From contig SHVS01000001.1 of NCBI GenBank assembly GCA_009694135.1, positions 1-64,000 on the forward strand: DNA of 64,000 nucleotides, given 5' to 3'. The stretch is from Alphaproteobacteria bacterium. Lineage in GTDB: Bacteria; Pseudomonadota; Alphaproteobacteria; UBA6615. Positions 20,065 to 32,023 of this stretch are shown here, piece by piece. The notes below the pieces were generated by a model. It saw nothing but the letters and a program-made list of their open reading frames with translations. It was not told where the DNA came from and ran no database searches. Positions within the stretch are counted from its first letter, which is position 1. Each line of letters opens with the position of its first letter. Made by a program: the position numbers and the translations under genes.

Positions 20065-20769
20065 TCAGTCCGGGAACCGCGCCAGGTTTTTCGCGATGAT
20101 CGGTTGCAGCAGCGGCGCAACATCTTGGCGTAGCATGCCGGCGCGGATCGCCGGGTCGTACAGGCTCGCGATCAAGACTTTATCCCAGCGCGTGAGCTGC
20201 GTTTCGTTGTGAAGATAGCTCAACACCGAACGCACGCGATGCGAATGTCCGAGAAAACCGAATGCATGCATCAATTCATGTCGGATGCAGCGTTGCGCAC
20301 TTTCCGGGCGAGCGGTGCTCAAGGTCACGTCCATCGTGACCTCCCCGTCGCGCCGGCCGCGAAACGTGGCGTAGCAACTCGCGAGCTGGCCATCGCCGAG
20401 CAGAAAGGCTTCGCTGCCGTCGAAGATCACGCGGAAATTTTGGGTTTCCGCAGCAATGGCATCGTTAATGGCAACGCCGGACAAACGCGCGAACTCGGCC
20501 AGCGCACTGCGGGCGAAGCCCTCCTGCGCCGGGCTGCGGACACCTTCGAGACGCAGCAAGACCGCCCGATCCCAGCGCCAAATGCGCGCGCTGCGCAGTT
20601 CTCCCAGGAGTTGAAATTCGCCCCCAGGCGTCGCGTCGAATGCGGCTTCCATGAAGGTCGTGACGAGCGCGGTTTCACCCGCTGTCGTCGACTCGCAGGC
20701 AACCGCGAACAGGAGCGCACCCAAAGCGGCCCAGCGTCCCCAGCATAACGTCATGACTTCGCGCCTCAT
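20065..20769 (-). CDS. DUF2927-like secreted protein with metzincin-type motif
   Basis: RHELMHAFGFLGHSH fits HExxHxxGxxH; N-terminal hydrophobic signal with VAC lipobox-like site. Confidence 0.72.
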   Translation of the reverse strand: MRREVMTLCWGRWAALGALLFAVACESTTAGETALVTTFMEAAFDATPGGEFQLLGELRSARIWRWDRAVLLRLEGVRSPAQEGFARSALAEFARLSGVAINDAIAAETQNFRVIFDGSEAFLLGDGQLASCYATFRGRRDGEVTMDVTLSTARPESAQRCIRHELMHAFGFLGHSHRVRSVLSYLHNETQLTRWDKVLIASLYDPAIRAGMLRQDVAPLLQPIIAKNLARFPD

Positions 20770-20855
20770 GCCCCGCCGCCTCGGAATAAATGATGCTAGG
20801 GGGCCGGGTGGTACATGTCACGCCGTACAACTATTCGGCGAGATGCAGTCGCCGA

Positions 20856-20891
20856 AAACAAAAACGGCGGCCAGGAAAACCCGGCCGCCGT
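20856..20891 (-). terminator. Rho-independent terminator of the downstream csp gene
   Basis: On the minus strand ACGGCGGCC-loop-GGCCGCCGTTTTTGTTTT, 25 nt after the csp stop. Confidence 0.8.
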
Positions 20892-20915
20892 CTGCAAATC
20901 CTGCAGGACAGGACT

Positions 20916-21119
20916 TTAGGAGTTCTTGAGGTTGACCGCTGCCTGCTTGCCGCGCTCGGTAGCAACCTCATAGCTGACGCGCTGCCCCTCGTTCAGGGTC
21001 TTCATGCCCGCACGCTCGACGGCGCTAATATGGACGAACACGTCCTTCGAACCATCCTCGGGGACGATGAACCCGAAACCCTTGGTCGGGTTGAACCATT
21101 TCACGGTACCGGTAGCCAT
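20916..21119 (-). CDS. Cold-shock protein, CspA family (second copy)
   Basis: [46 protein letters not shown]. Confidence 0.96.
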   Translation of the reverse strand: MATGTVKWFNPTKGFGFIVPEDGSKDVFVHISAVERAGMKTLNEGQRVSYEVATERGKQAAVNLKNS

Positions 21120-21274
21120 TTGGCCTCCACTCAGTTTGATAACCGGGCTGCGGACGTCCGCGGACCCGCAGTTTCGGCCTCAGACATTCGGTAGCGCGGC
21201 AGGAGCAACGCTCGGAAGTGCGGGGGCGGAAACTTGCACACCATGAAATGCAGGATTCCGACCGCGAAGGCAAG

Positions 21275-21553
21275 TCAGAACTCAGCTGGGGCTATCCAGC
21301 CCAGCCAAAAAGCCAGCAGTACCAGCACGCCGAGCGTAACCAGGAGGCCCCAGCCGCCGCCCTGTCCACCATAGGGGGAATGCCGCGAATAGGACAGACC
21401 AGTGCTGGGAGCGCCTACGGTGGTGCGCAAACCCTTGCGACCCAGGTTGAGGGTCAGGCCGCGCCCGCCGAGCGCCAAGCTGCCGCCCTTGAGCCCTAGG
21501 TTGAGCTTGAGACCGGGCGCGAGCCGCACCCCTGTGCGCCAGCGCAGCCCCAT
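21275..21553 (-). CDS. DUF4236-type N-terminus plus transmembrane segment
   Basis: MGLRWRTGVRLAPGLKLNLGLKGGSLALGGRGLTLNLGRKGLRTTVGAPSTGLSYS. Confidence 0.75.
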   Translation of the reverse strand: MGLRWRTGVRLAPGLKLNLGLKGGSLALGGRGLTLNLGRKGLRTTVGAPSTGLSYSRHSPYGGQGGGWGLLVTLGVLVLLAFWLGWIAPAEF

Positions 21554-21813
21554 GTCAGGCACCCTCCGCGGATGAGACAGCGACGACTGGCGCCGGATGA
21601 GGCCGGATTCCACCTCGCGAAAGATTGTCGAAGGCTGTGTCGGCGGTCACTGCGAATACGCGACGAATTGTCGAGAGTAGGGCTGCTAGGACAGCACTCC
21701 GAACACGGGAGACGGGACATGGACGCAATCTACAACGACCTGCTGAGCGGGCTCGGCGTCTGGACGGCCATCCTCGGCGCGTTGGTGATTTTCCTGTAGT
21801 TGGCGGGCGAGGT

Positions 21814-22908
21814 CTAGGAACCCGACCCGCACTGCGCGCGGTGGCGCAGCAGGTGATCAGCCAGCACCACGGCCAGCATCGCCTCGCCGACCGGAACCGC
21901 GCGGATGCCGACACAGGGATCGTGCCGACCCTTGGTTGTGATCTCGGTATCTTCGCCGGCGTCCGTCACGGTGCGGCGCGGGATCAGAATCGAGCTGGTC
22001 GGCTTGACCGCGAAACGCACGACCACATCCTGCCCCGATGATATGCCGCCCAGGATTCCGCCGGCATTGTTCGACAGGAAGGTGATCTTGCCGTCCTTGC
22101 CCATGCGCATTTCGTCGGCATTCTCTTCGCCGCGCAGCGAAGCCGCGCCCATGCCAGCGCCGATCTCCACGCCCTTGACGGCGTTGATCGACATCATCGC
22201 CTTGGCCAGATCGGCGTCGAGCTTGTCATAGACCGGCGCGCCCAGCCCGGCCGGCACGCCTTCGGCCACCAGCTCCACGACCGCGCCCAGGCTCGACCCC
22301 GCCTTGCGCACCTCGTCCAAAATCGGGCCGAAACGCGCGGCCGCCTCAGCGTCCGGGCAGAAGAACGGGTTGTTCCCGACCTCGGCCCAATCCCAACGCG
22401 CGCGATCGATCGCATGCGTGCCCATCTGCACCAACGCGCCGCGAATGCGCACGCCGCCTGGCACGAGCGCATCCAGAACCTTGCGCGCGATCGCTCCGGC
22501 GGCGACCCGCATAGCAGTTTCGCGCGCGCTGGACCGCCCGCCCCCGCGCGGATCGCGGATGCCGTATTTCTGCCAGTAGGTGACATCGGCATGGCCGGGG
22601 CGGAATTTATGCGCGATCTCGGAATAATCCTTCGAACGCGTATCGACATTGTCGATCACCAGTCCGATCGGCGCGCCGGTGGTCTGCCCGTCATAAACTC
22701 CGGACATGATCTTCACCGCGTCCGGCTCGCGCCGCTGGGTGGTGAAGCGCGATTGTCCTGGCCGGCGCTTATCGAGATAGGGCTGGATGTCGGCTTCGCT
22801 CAGCGCCAGGCGCGGCGGGACGCCTTCAACCACGCAGCCGATCGCCGGCCCGTGGCTTTCGCCCCAGGTCGTGAACCGGAACAGGTGCCCGAAGCCGTTG
22901 CCGGACAT
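21814..22908 (-). CDS. aroC: Chorismate synthase
   Basis: [64 protein letters not shown]. Confidence 0.97.
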   Translation of the reverse strand: MSGNGFGHLFRFTTWGESHGPAIGCVVEGVPPRLALSEADIQPYLDKRRPGQSRFTTQRREPDAVKIMSGVYDGQTTGAPIGLVIDNVDTRSKDYSEIAHKFRPGHADVTYWQKYGIRDPRGGGRSSARETAMRVAAGAIARKVLDALVPGGVRIRGALVQMGTHAIDRARWDWAEVGNNPFFCPDAEAAARFGPILDEVRKAGSSLGAVVELVAEGVPAGLGAPVYDKLDADLAKAMMSINAVKGVEIGAGMGAASLRGEENADEMRMGKDGKITFLSNNAGGILGGISSGQDVVVRFAVKPTSSILIPRRTVTDAGEDTEITTKGRHDPCVGIRAVPVGEAMLAVVLADHLLRHRAQCGSGS

Positions 22909-22911
22909 CGA

Positions 22912-23775
<864 letters not shown>

Positions 23776-23869
23776 GGGCTCCTAACTACTCGATCGCGGG
23801 CCGTCGCGCCCAAAAATTTTCTCCTTCGGGCATGGGACGGCGCGATCGGGTACAAATGCACATCTTAGG

Positions 23870-24691
23870 TTGCGTCGCGAGTCGCTCATGCGGTCGATAC
23901 TGCATCTGTTCACCCGCGCCTCGGTCCGCTTCATGGAGGATCGCTGCTTCACCCTGGCGGCGTCGCTGGCCTACGCCTCGCTGCTGGCGGTCGTGCCAAT
24001 GGTGGCGTTCGTCCTCGTCGTCTTGACCCGTTTCCCGGTATTCCAGGCCATCCAGAGCGAGGCCGAGCGCGCGATCTTCACCTATTTCACACCGAATTTC
24101 GGGACCGAGGTGCAGGCCTATTTGACGCGTTTCGTCGCCAATACCGGCAATTTGACCGCACTCGGGCTGTTTGGCTTGGCCGTTTCGGCGGTCATCCTTT
24201 TGATGACCATCGAGGACGCGTTCAACGTTATCTGGCGGGTCCAGGCGCCACGACGCGCCGGATATCGCCTGTTGATTTACGGCGTGGCGCTGACGGCGGG
24301 GACGATCCTGGTGGCGGCGGCGCTCACCCTCAGCACTTCCACTTATGCCGCGTCCGCTTGGCTTGGGATCGAAGGCGCCTCGACGCGGCTGCTGCCCCTG
24401 CCCCTGACCACGGCCGGCTTCGCGCTGATGTTCTGGCTCCTGCCAGGTCGCCCGGTGCATTTGCGCCCGGCGCTCGGCGCGGCCTTTCTGGTAGCGGCGC
24501 TGTTCGAGCTGCTCAAGGCTGGATTCGGCATCTACGTGCGCCTGTTTCCAGCCTATGAGACGATTTATGGCGCGCTGTCGGTGCTGCCACTGTTTCTGGC
24601 CTGGATGTATTGCGCCTGGGCCGTCGTCCTATGGGGCGCCGAGCTGGCCGCCACCGCCGAGGAAGAGGCGGGGAAGCCTGCCACCCGTTAG
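23870..24691 (+). CDS. YihY/virulence factor BrkB family membrane protein
   Basis: FMEDRCFTLAASLAYASLLAVVPMVAF; FLAWMYCAWAVVLWGAELAAT. Confidence 0.9.
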   Translation: MRRESLMRSILHLFTRASVRFMEDRCFTLAASLAYASLLAVVPMVAFVLVVLTRFPVFQAIQSEAERAIFTYFTPNFGTEVQAYLTRFVANTGNLTALGLFGLAVSAVILLMTIEDAFNVIWRVQAPRRAGYRLLIYGVALTAGTILVAAALTLSTSTYAASAWLGIEGASTRLLPLPLTTAGFALMFWLLPGRPVHLRPALGAAFLVAALFELLKAGFGIYVRLFPAYETIYGALSVLPLFLAWMYCAWAVVLWGAELAATAEEEAGKPATR

Positions 24692-25173
24692 TTTAAGATC
24701 TTCCAGCTGCCATCCGGCTGCTGGCAAGCGGTGCCAAAGGCCCGTTCCTCGCGCCCGCCAACGACGACCGTGGTCTGGTATTCTCGACAATACTGGTTGC
24801 TGCGGGTGTCGCGGCCCTCACGCGTCGGAGTAACGGTCCCGTAGTGCCCGTTCTCGGGATTATCCCAACGGATCGTCTGACCAACAGGTGCGCGATGCGC
24901 GTCCACGGTCGCACGCTCCGCCGCCAATTGATCGGCGCGATCGAGCGAGCGGCCGACTTCATGGCCGATGAAGGCGCCGAGCAGCGTGCCGGCCGCGACC
25001 GCCGCCAATTGTCCGCCGCCGCGCCCGACCTGGGCGCCGAGCAGCCCGCCGGCCGCGGCGCCGGCAAGCGTACCGCCGGTCGTCTTGTTGATGCCGCCCT
25101 GGCCGCTGCCATCGGCGCAAGCCGTGAGGGCCAGGCTAGAAGCGAGGAGCGCGATACCGAATTTGTGTGCCAT
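24688..25173 (-). CDS. Glycine-zipper 17 kDa surface antigen-like lipoprotein
   Basis: LALTAC lipobox; GGTLAGAAAGGLLGAQVGRGGGQLAAVAAGTLLGAFIGHEVGRSLD; C-terminal WKI. Confidence 0.85.
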   Translation of the reverse strand: MAHKFGIALLASSLALTACADGSGQGGINKTTGGTLAGAAAGGLLGAQVGRGGGQLAAVAAGTLLGAFIGHEVGRSLDRADQLAAERATVDAHRAPVGQTIRWDNPENGHYGTVTPTREGRDTRSNQYCREYQTTVVVGGREERAFGTACQQPDGSWKILN

Positions 25174-25276
25174 GTGCTGTCCTTACATGCTTGCGCCAAG
25201 CAAACGAGCGCGCCGCGCGAATTAAGCCTATATGTTATCCCACATCGTCGTTAATGTGCGATAGAACAAGACCCGA

Positions 25277-26263
25277 ATGATACCGCGAACCCCGCGCCCA
25301 ACACCGCAAGAACAAGCCGCGCCCGCCGCCGGCGCCGGTCCGGCATTGCGTCCGGGCGCGGCCAAGCTCATGCGCCGGGCGACCATGGCCTCGGTTTCGG
25401 TCGCTGTGGTGTTGACGGCGGTCAAGCTAGCCGCGTGGCTCGCGACCGGATCGGTCGCGATGCTGTCCTCGCTGGTCGATTCGGTGCTCGATGCCTTCGC
25501 CTCGATGACCACCATGTGGGCGCTGGCGCATGCGCTGACGCCGGCGGATCATGAGCACCGCTTCGGTCACGGCAAGGCCGAGCCGCTGGCCAGCGTCGGC
25601 CAGGCGGCATTCATCGCCGGTTCGGCCAGTTTCGTGCTGATCGAGGCGGTGCGGCGTTTGTGGCAGCCGACACCGATCACCGCCACCACGCTTGGCATCG
25701 GCGTGATGGTCTTGGCGATTGCGGCGACGCTCGCCCTGCTCGTCTATCAACATCATGTCGTGCGCCTCACCGGCTCGCTCGCGATCAGCGGCGACTCGCT
25801 GCATTACGCCGGCGATCTGCTGACTAATCTGGCAGTGATCTTGAGCTTGGTTTTGGGAGGAATCTTCGGGTTCACGCTCGCCGACCCGCTGCTTGGCACG
25901 GCGATCGCGGTCTATTTGCTGTACGGTTCGTGGACGCTCGCGCGCCGCGCGCTCGCCATGCTGATGGACGAGGAATTGCCCGAGGCCGAGCGCGCCCGCC
26001 TAAGCGCGATCATCCTGGCGCAGTCCGAGGTCAAAGCGATCCACGATCTGCGCACCCGCGCTTCCGGGCCGCATCGTTTCATCCAGTTCCACCTTGAGCT
26101 CGACGGCGCCCTGAGCTTGATCGCGGCGCATGCCGTCGCCGACCGGGTCGAGGCCGCGGTGCGGAAGGAATTCCCCGAGAGCGAAGTGATCATCCATCAG
26201 GACCCGGCCGGGGTCGAAGCCGCCCTCGGCGCCACCCCGGAACGGGTCGTCGCCGGCGATTGA
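25277..26263 (+). CDS. Cation diffusion facilitator family transporter (FieF-like)
   Basis: LVDSVLDAFASM, HRFGHGKAEPLASVGQ. Confidence 0.93.
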   Translation: MIPRTPRPTPQEQAAPAAGAGPALRPGAAKLMRRATMASVSVAVVLTAVKLAAWLATGSVAMLSSLVDSVLDAFASMTTMWALAHALTPADHEHRFGHGKAEPLASVGQAAFIAGSASFVLIEAVRRLWQPTPITATTLGIGVMVLAIAATLALLVYQHHVVRLTGSLAISGDSLHYAGDLLTNLAVILSLVLGGIFGFTLADPLLGTAIAVYLLYGSWTLARRALAMLMDEELPEAERARLSAIILAQSEVKAIHDLRTRASGPHRFIQFHLELDGALSLIAAHAVADRVEAAVRKEFPESEVIIHQDPAGVEAALGATPERVVAGD

Positions 26264-26333
26264 TTTGTCGCATGGAGGAATGACCCGCGCCTGCGGTAAA
26301 TAGCGCCAAGTTTACCGCGGAGAGGTTGCCCCC

Positions 26334-27194
26334 ATGAGCATTGGACTGATCCTTGCTCCCATCTCCGGCCAAGCCAGCGACCAAGCCGCGCTCACGGCCG
26401 CTGTCGCGCTCGCCCGCCGCTGGTCGGCGCATCTGCTTGCCTTGCAGGTGCGGCCCGACCCGAGGTCCTATTTGCCGCTGATGGGCGAGGGCCTGACCAC
26501 CGGCATGATCCAGAGCGTGCTGGCGACCGCCGAGAAAGACGCCGCCGAGCGGGCCAAGAACGCCGCCGCCACTTTCGCCGCGACGACCGGCGGCCTGCCG
26601 CGGGTCGAGCACCCGCTGCGCGAGCCTAACGCTTCGGTCGATTACCTGGAAGAAACCGGGGAAGAGACTGAACGGGTCGCCTTTCGTGGGCGATTCGCCG
26701 ATCTGATCGTGTTGCCGCAGCCGAGCGGCAATGGCCCGGTGACCGCCCAGGTGGTGCTGGAGGCCGCGCTGTTCGAGACCGGCCGCCCGGTGTTGCTCGT
26801 CCCGTCGAGTGCTTCCGCCACCTTCGGCGAACGCATTGCGATCGCCTGGAATGGCAACCGGGAAGCGGCCCGCGCCGTGGCTGCGGCCGATGCCTTTCTC
26901 GGCCAGGCAAAAGCCGTGACGGTGCTGACCGTGCGCGGCAAGGCCGAGCGTCAGGCCGAACCGGGAGAGTTGGTGCAAGCGCTGGCGTGGCGCGGCATCA
27001 ACGCCACCGCGAAGCTGGTCGACGCCGGATCAAGCGGCACCGGCCCCGCGCTGCTGGCCGCCGCCCAACAGGCGGGCGCCGATCTTTTGGTGATGGGCGC
27101 TTATGGCCATTCGCGCCTGCGCGAATTCGTCCTCGGCGGCGCGACGCGCGAAGCGCTCGAACGCGCGGCCCTGCCAGTGCTACTCTGCCACTGA
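26334..27194 (+). CDS. Universal stress protein family, two-domain
   Basis: GADLLVMGAYGHSRLREFVLGGATREALERAALPVLLCH. Confidence 0.92.
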   Translation: MSIGLILAPISGQASDQAALTAAVALARRWSAHLLALQVRPDPRSYLPLMGEGLTTGMIQSVLATAEKDAAERAKNAAATFAATTGGLPRVEHPLREPNASVDYLEETGEETERVAFRGRFADLIVLPQPSGNGPVTAQVVLEAALFETGRPVLLVPSSASATFGERIAIAWNGNREAARAVAAADAFLGQAKAVTVLTVRGKAERQAEPGELVQALAWRGINATAKLVDAGSSGTGPALLAAAQQAGADLLVMGAYGHSRLREFVLGGATREALERAALPVLLCH

Positions 27195-27220
27195 CGTTCG
27201 CAACGAAGGAAAGACCGAAG

Positions 27221-27589
27221 ATGCTCTCTCGCATCCGACTCGAACTTGCCCGCACCAAGGATCGCCCCGAAGGCGATCCGGCGCATGGCTACGAGTTCAT
27301 CGCTCCGCTCCAAGCCGATGGGCATATCAACGCCGAGGCGTGGAAGAAAGCGCGCGGGCGCTGCACCGTGCGCCACTTCGCGCCCGGTCGCGACCAAATG
27401 GAAGGCCACCTGATCCACACCAAGGGGCGGCGCTGGGCGTTTCACTATGACACGACCCGCGAGCACGAAGAGGACGAGCCCGGCTGGCGCTTCGATAGCC
27501 ATGTGTTCCGCGCCGGCGAATACGTCTCGATCACCGAGCACGATGGCGAAACGCGGCCCTTCAAAGTCGTCTGGGCCAAACGCGCATAG
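27221..27589 (+). CDS. Conserved hypothetical protein
   Basis: MLSRIRLELARTKDRPEGDPAHGYEFIAPLQADG; clear ATG after the UspA gene. Confidence 0.75.
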   Translation: MLSRIRLELARTKDRPEGDPAHGYEFIAPLQADGHINAEAWKKARGRCTVRHFAPGRDQMEGHLIHTKGRRWAFHYDTTREHEEDEPGWRFDSHVFRAGEYVSITEHDGETRPFKVVWAKRA

Positions 27590-27597
27590 CGCAGTTT

Positions 27598-27621
27598 CCC
27601 CCGCCCCCTTGCGGGCGGGGG
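27598..27621. terminator. Hairpin between convergent genes, likely bidirectional terminator
   Basis: CCCCCGCCC-CCTTGC-GGGCGGGGG, 9-bp perfect stem in the 39-bp gap between convergent stops. Confidence 0.7.
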
Positions 27622-27628
27622 AGTCGGC

Positions 27629-30229
27629 TTACGCCGCTTCGGCCTGCACCGCTTCGCCATTGATGGTCAGGCCCTTGGCGCCGGCCCCGACGTCGATGCG
27701 CGACCCGTCGGCCAATTTGCCGGCGAGCAGCATCTCCGACAGCGGATCGATCAGCGAGCGCTGGATCACGCGCTTGAGCGGCCGCGCGCCATAGGCGGGA
27801 TCGAAGCCCTCCTCGGCCAGCCACCCGCGCGCTTTGGCATCAAGGGCAATCGTAATAGTCCGCTCGGCGAGCTGTGCGGTGAGCTTCGCCAGCTGGATAT
27901 CGACGATCGCGCCCATTGCCTTGCGCGAGAGCCGATGGAACAGCAGGATTTCATCGAGTCGGTTCAAAAATTCCGGCCGGAAGCTCTTGCGCACGATCTC
28001 CATCACTTGCGGGCGGAGGCTTTCGACCTTGGCCCCTTCTTTCTGCGCCGCGAGGATTTCGCTGCCCAGATTGGAGGTGAGGACGATCAAGGTGTTGCGG
28101 AAATCGACCGTGCGCCCCTGCCCATCGGTCAGACGCCCGTCATCAAGCACCTGCAACAGCACGTTGAACACGTCCGGATGGGCCTTTTCGATCTCGTCGA
28201 ACAGGATCACCTGATAGGGTCGGCGGCGCACGGCTTCGGTCAAAGCCCCGCCTTCTTCATAGCCGACATAACCCGGCGGCGCGCCCAGCAGCCGCGCGAC
28301 CGAGTGCTTTTCCATGTATTCCGACATGTCGATGCGCAGCAGCGCACGCTCGTCGTCGAACAGGAAACCCGCGACCGCCTTGGTCAATTCGGTCTTGCCG
28401 ACACCGGTCGGCCCAAGAAACAGGAACGAGCCCATCGGCCGGTTGCGATCGGCGAGCCCGGCGCGCGCGCGGCGCACGGCGGCCGAGACGGCATGCACCG
28501 CCTCCGCCTGGCCGACGACACGCGCGGCGAGCACCGATTCCATTTTGAGCAGCTTGTCGCGCTCGCCTTCGAGCATCTTGTCGACCGGCACACCGGTCCA
28601 GCGCGACACCACGGCGGCGATGTCGCCGTCCTTGACTTCCTCGTTGAGCATGCGGTTTCCGCCACTGCCTTCGGCCGCGGACGCAAGCTTCTTTTCCAGA
28701 CCCGGAATAATGCCATAGGCGAGTTCGCCCGCGCGCTCGAGCCGCCCGGCGCGCTGCGCCGCTTCCAGTTCCTGCCGCGCCTGGTCGAGCTCGGCCTTGA
28801 GCTTTTGCGCCCCGGCCAGCTTGCCCTTTTCCGCCTGCCAGACGGCGGTCAGGTCGGCGGATTGTTTTTCGAGTTGCGTCAGCTCGGTCTTGAGCTTGGC
28901 CAGCCGGTCCTTGGAGGCCTGATCGCTTTCCTTGACCAGCGCCGAGCGCTCGATCTTGAGCTGCACGATGCGCCGATCGAGTTGGTCGATCTCCTCCGGC
29001 TTGCTATCGACCACCATGCGCAGGCGCGAGGCCGCTTCATCGACCAGATCGATCGCCTTGTCGGGCAAGAAGCGGTCGGCGATGTAGCGATCGGACAGAG
29101 TGGCGGCGGCCACCAGCGCGCTGTCGGTAATCCGCACGCCGTGGTGCAGCTCGTATTTCTCCTTCAGCCCGCGCAGAATCGAAATCGTATCGGCGACCGA
29201 CGGCGCGGCAACGAACACCGGCTGAAAACGCCTGGCAAGCGCCGCGTCCTTTTCCACGCGCTTGCGATATTCGTCGAGCGTTGTCGCGCCGATGCAATGC
29301 AGTTCGCCGCGCGCCAACGCCGGTTTGAGCATATTGGACGCGTCCATCGCGCCTTCAGCCGCGCCGGCGCCAACCAGCGTGTGCAGCTCGTCGATGAACA
29401 GGATCACTTCGCCGGCGGAGGATTCGATGTCCTTGAGCACGCCCTTGAGCCGCTCTTCGAACTCGCCGCGGAACTTGGCGCCGGCGACCAGCGCGGCCAG
29501 GTCGAGCGACAACAGCTTGCGCCGGCGCAAACCCTCGGGCACGTCGCCATTGACGATGCGCAACGCCAAGCCTTCGACGATCGCCGTCTTGCCGACGCCG
29601 GGCTCACCGATCAAAACCGGGTTGTTCTTTGTGCGGCGCGCCAGCACCTGAATGGTACGGCGGATTTCCTCCTCGCGCCCGATGACGGGATCGAGCTTGC
29701 CGCTGCGCGCCGCGTCGGTCAGGTCGCGCGTGTATTTCTTCAGCGCGTCGTAGTGGCCTTCGGCGCCAGCGCTATCGACCGGGCGGCCCTTGCGCAGATC
29801 ACGGATGGCGCGGTTGAGCGCCTGCGGCGTGGCGCCCGCTTCGGCGAGCGCCTTGGCTGCCGTCGTTCCCGTGGCCAGCGCCAGGGCGAGCAGCAAGGTC
29901 TCAGCGCTGACGAAGCTGTCGCCGGCCTTGGTTGCCAGCGCCTCGGCCTGATCGAGCAGCCGCGCGGTGTCGCTGGCCACATAGAGGCTCTGCGCCCCTG
30001 GGCCTTCGACCCGCGGCATCTTGGCCAAAGCCTGCTCGGCCGCCATCCGCGCGCGCGCCGCATCCGCGCCCGCATTGGCAAGCAGGGAGGCCGCCAAGCC
30101 GTCCTTGTCGTCGAGCAGCGCCTTGAGCAGATGCTCGGGCGCAAAATGCTGGTGCCGCTCGCGTTGGGCGATGGTCTGCGCCGCTTCGAGGAACCCGCGC
30201 GCGCGTTCGGTGAATTTATCCAGATTCAT
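27629..30229 (-). CDS. clpB: ATP-dependent chaperone ClpB
   Basis: [67 protein letters not shown]. Confidence 0.98.
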   Translation of the reverse strand: MNLDKFTERARGFLEAAQTIAQRERHQHFAPEHLLKALLDDKDGLAASLLANAGADAARARMAAEQALAKMPRVEGPGAQSLYVASDTARLLDQAEALATKAGDSFVSAETLLLALALATGTTAAKALAEAGATPQALNRAIRDLRKGRPVDSAGAEGHYDALKKYTRDLTDAARSGKLDPVIGREEEIRRTIQVLARRTKNNPVLIGEPGVGKTAIVEGLALRIVNGDVPEGLRRRKLLSLDLAALVAGAKFRGEFEERLKGVLKDIESSAGEVILFIDELHTLVGAGAAEGAMDASNMLKPALARGELHCIGATTLDEYRKRVEKDAALARRFQPVFVAAPSVADTISILRGLKEKYELHHGVRITDSALVAAATLSDRYIADRFLPDKAIDLVDEAASRLRMVVDSKPEEIDQLDRRIVQLKIERSALVKESDQASKDRLAKLKTELTQLEKQSADLTAVWQAEKGKLAGAQKLKAELDQARQELEAAQRAGRLERAGELAYGIIPGLEKKLASAAEGSGGNRMLNEEVKDGDIAAVVSRWTGVPVDKMLEGERDKLLKMESVLAARVVGQAEAVHAVSAAVRRARAGLADRNRPMGSFLFLGPTGVGKTELTKAVAGFLFDDERALLRIDMSEYMEKHSVARLLGAPPGYVGYEEGGALTEAVRRRPYQVILFDEIEKAHPDVFNVLLQVLDDGRLTDGQGRTVDFRNTLIVLTSNLGSEILAAQKEGAKVESLRPQVMEIVRKSFRPEFLNRLDEILLFHRLSRKAMGAIVDIQLAKLTAQLAERTITIALDAKARGWLAEEGFDPAYGARPLKRVIQRSLIDPLSEMLLAGKLADGSRIDVGAGAKGLTINGEAVQAEAA

Positions 30230-30342
30230 AGCTCGCTCCCCTGTCGCTCCCCCTCGCGCACGAGGCCGGAGGCGCGGACCCAGCCTGGGCGTCCGCGCGG
30301 TGACGGCGCCCGCCCGCTCAGCGGCTCGCGCGCCTTCTGTCT

Positions 30343-30370
30343 ATATGGAGCGGGGAAGACGCCGCGCAAG
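30343..30370 (-). promoter_or_regulatory. Sigma-32-like promoter upstream of clpB
   Basis: Minus strand CTTGCGC-N13-CTCCATAT, close to the heat-shock pattern CTTGAAA/CCCCATnT. Confidence 0.4.
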
Positions 30371-30434
30371 AACGCCCACGCGCGGCACGTTAAGCGCGCT
30401 CTGGCGAAGACAGGGTTAACGCTAATTACCCTGA

Positions 30435-30947
30435 TCAGTTCGGCTGCGGAGGATCGTTGCTTTCGTCATCGGCGTCGCCGGCGGAGTTTCCCTGGCCATC
30501 CTGTCCGCCATTGGTGAGCGGCTGCGGCCCGTCTTCGGGCAGACGACCATTGGTGTTGGGTTGCGGCGGACTGCCATCGCCCGTCTGCGGCGGACGCTGC
30601 GTGTTGGCATTGGAGACGCTGAAAATGCGGTAAAAATGCTCGGCGTGCTGCAGCAGGTTCTCGGCCGCCACATGGTCGCCGGAGAGCGCGCAGTCGCGCG
30701 CGAGCTGCTGGTACTTCTCGGCGATTTGTTGCGCGTTGCCGCGAATCCGGACGCTCGGGCCATTGCTGTCGAGCACCTGGTTGCGGTTGTTATTGCTATT
30801 ATTATTGCTGTTATTGTTGCTGTTATTGTTGCTGCCGCCGAACGGACGCCGCCCGCCGCGACCGCGGTTGCGTTTGCCCCCGCCACCGCCCCCACCGCCA
30901 CCACCACCACCGCTGGGATGGCCGCCCTGCCGCATGCGTCCGTCCAT
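30435..30947 (-). CDS. DUF4167-like protein with Gly-rich, Arg-rich and Asn-rich tracts
   Basis: NGPSVRIRGNAQQIAEKYQQLARDCALSGDHVAAENLLQHAEHFYRI; start ATG 30947 preceded by GGGAGG. Confidence 0.85.
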   Translation of the reverse strand: MDGRMRQGGHPSGGGGGGGGGGGGKRNRGRGGRRPFGGSNNNSNNNSNNNSNNNRNQVLDSNGPSVRIRGNAQQIAEKYQQLARDCALSGDHVAAENLLQHAEHFYRIFSVSNANTQRPPQTGDGSPPQPNTNGRLPEDGPQPLTNGGQDGQGNSAGDADDESNDPPQPN

Positions 30948-31142
30948 CGGACATCCTCCCGCGCGCATGATCGGCCCTGACGGCCGATACTAGGTATCTG
31001 TGACGCTCAGTGTGTCGCGATATTTCCCCGGCTCCGTGCCGACCGTGTCCGGCGTGGCCTCGCGGCGCCACGCCTCGGTCCAGACAAATGCACTGGAGAC
31101 ATGCTCACCCTATGCGCCCGAGCCGGAGTCGCCAAGCCCTTT

Positions 31143-32023
31143 CTACGACGCCCCGCTGGCGGCCGCGAAAGCCAGGCAGCGTTCGAGGCCGGCCAGATCG
31201 TTTCGCCGGGCAAGGAGACGCAGACCGGACGCCTGCGCCAACTCTATGACCGCCGGCCCTTGACCCTCGCCAAGCTCAAGATAGAGCGCCCCGCGCGGCG
31301 CAAGCCGCTCGGCAATCGTCGGCAGCAGCCGGCGGTAGGCATCGAGCCCGTCGAGCCCGCCATCGAGCGCCATGAGCGGCTCATGCTCCCGTACTTCCGG
31401 CATCAGCCCCGCGATTGCGGCACTGGCGATATAGGGCGGGTTGGCTACGATCACGTCGAAGCGTGCGCCAAGCGGCTCCGTCCAGTCGCCGCAGAGGAAC
31501 TGGCAACGCGCCGCGACCCCGAGCGATTGCGCGTTGGCCTGAGCGCGCGCGAGTGCCGCCGCGCTCGCATCCACGCCCAGCCCCTTAGCCGAGGGCAGCT
31601 CGCGCAACAGCGCGATCAACAGGCAGCCCGAGCCGGTGCCAAGGTCGAGCAGCGACAGCGGTGTGTTGCGCCGCCCGGCAGCGCCCAGTGCCGCGAGCGC
31701 GGCTTCAACCAGAACTTCGCTATCCGGGCGCGGGGTGAGCACCTCCGGCCCGACCGAAATCATCATCGACCAGAACTCGCGCCGGCCGATGATCTGCGCC
31801 AGGGGTTCGCGCACCTGCCGCCGCGCCACGCCGGCGGCGAAGCGCGTTTCCGCCTCGCCGGCGAGCGGACTGTCGTTGCGCCCGAGCAGCTTCTCGACCG
31901 CGGTGCCGAGCACATGCGCGAGCAGGAGCCGCGCCTCGCGCGCGGGCGCATCCACGCCCGCATCGGAAAGCGTGCGCGTGGCGGCGGCGAGAGCGCCGGC
32001 AACCGTCGTCTTGCCCGCGAGCA

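Noticed and set aside
27935-30517. 860-aa plus-strand ORF antisense to clpB
   Set aside because: clpB on the minus strand is unambiguous; long antisense ORFs are expected from high-GC codon bias.
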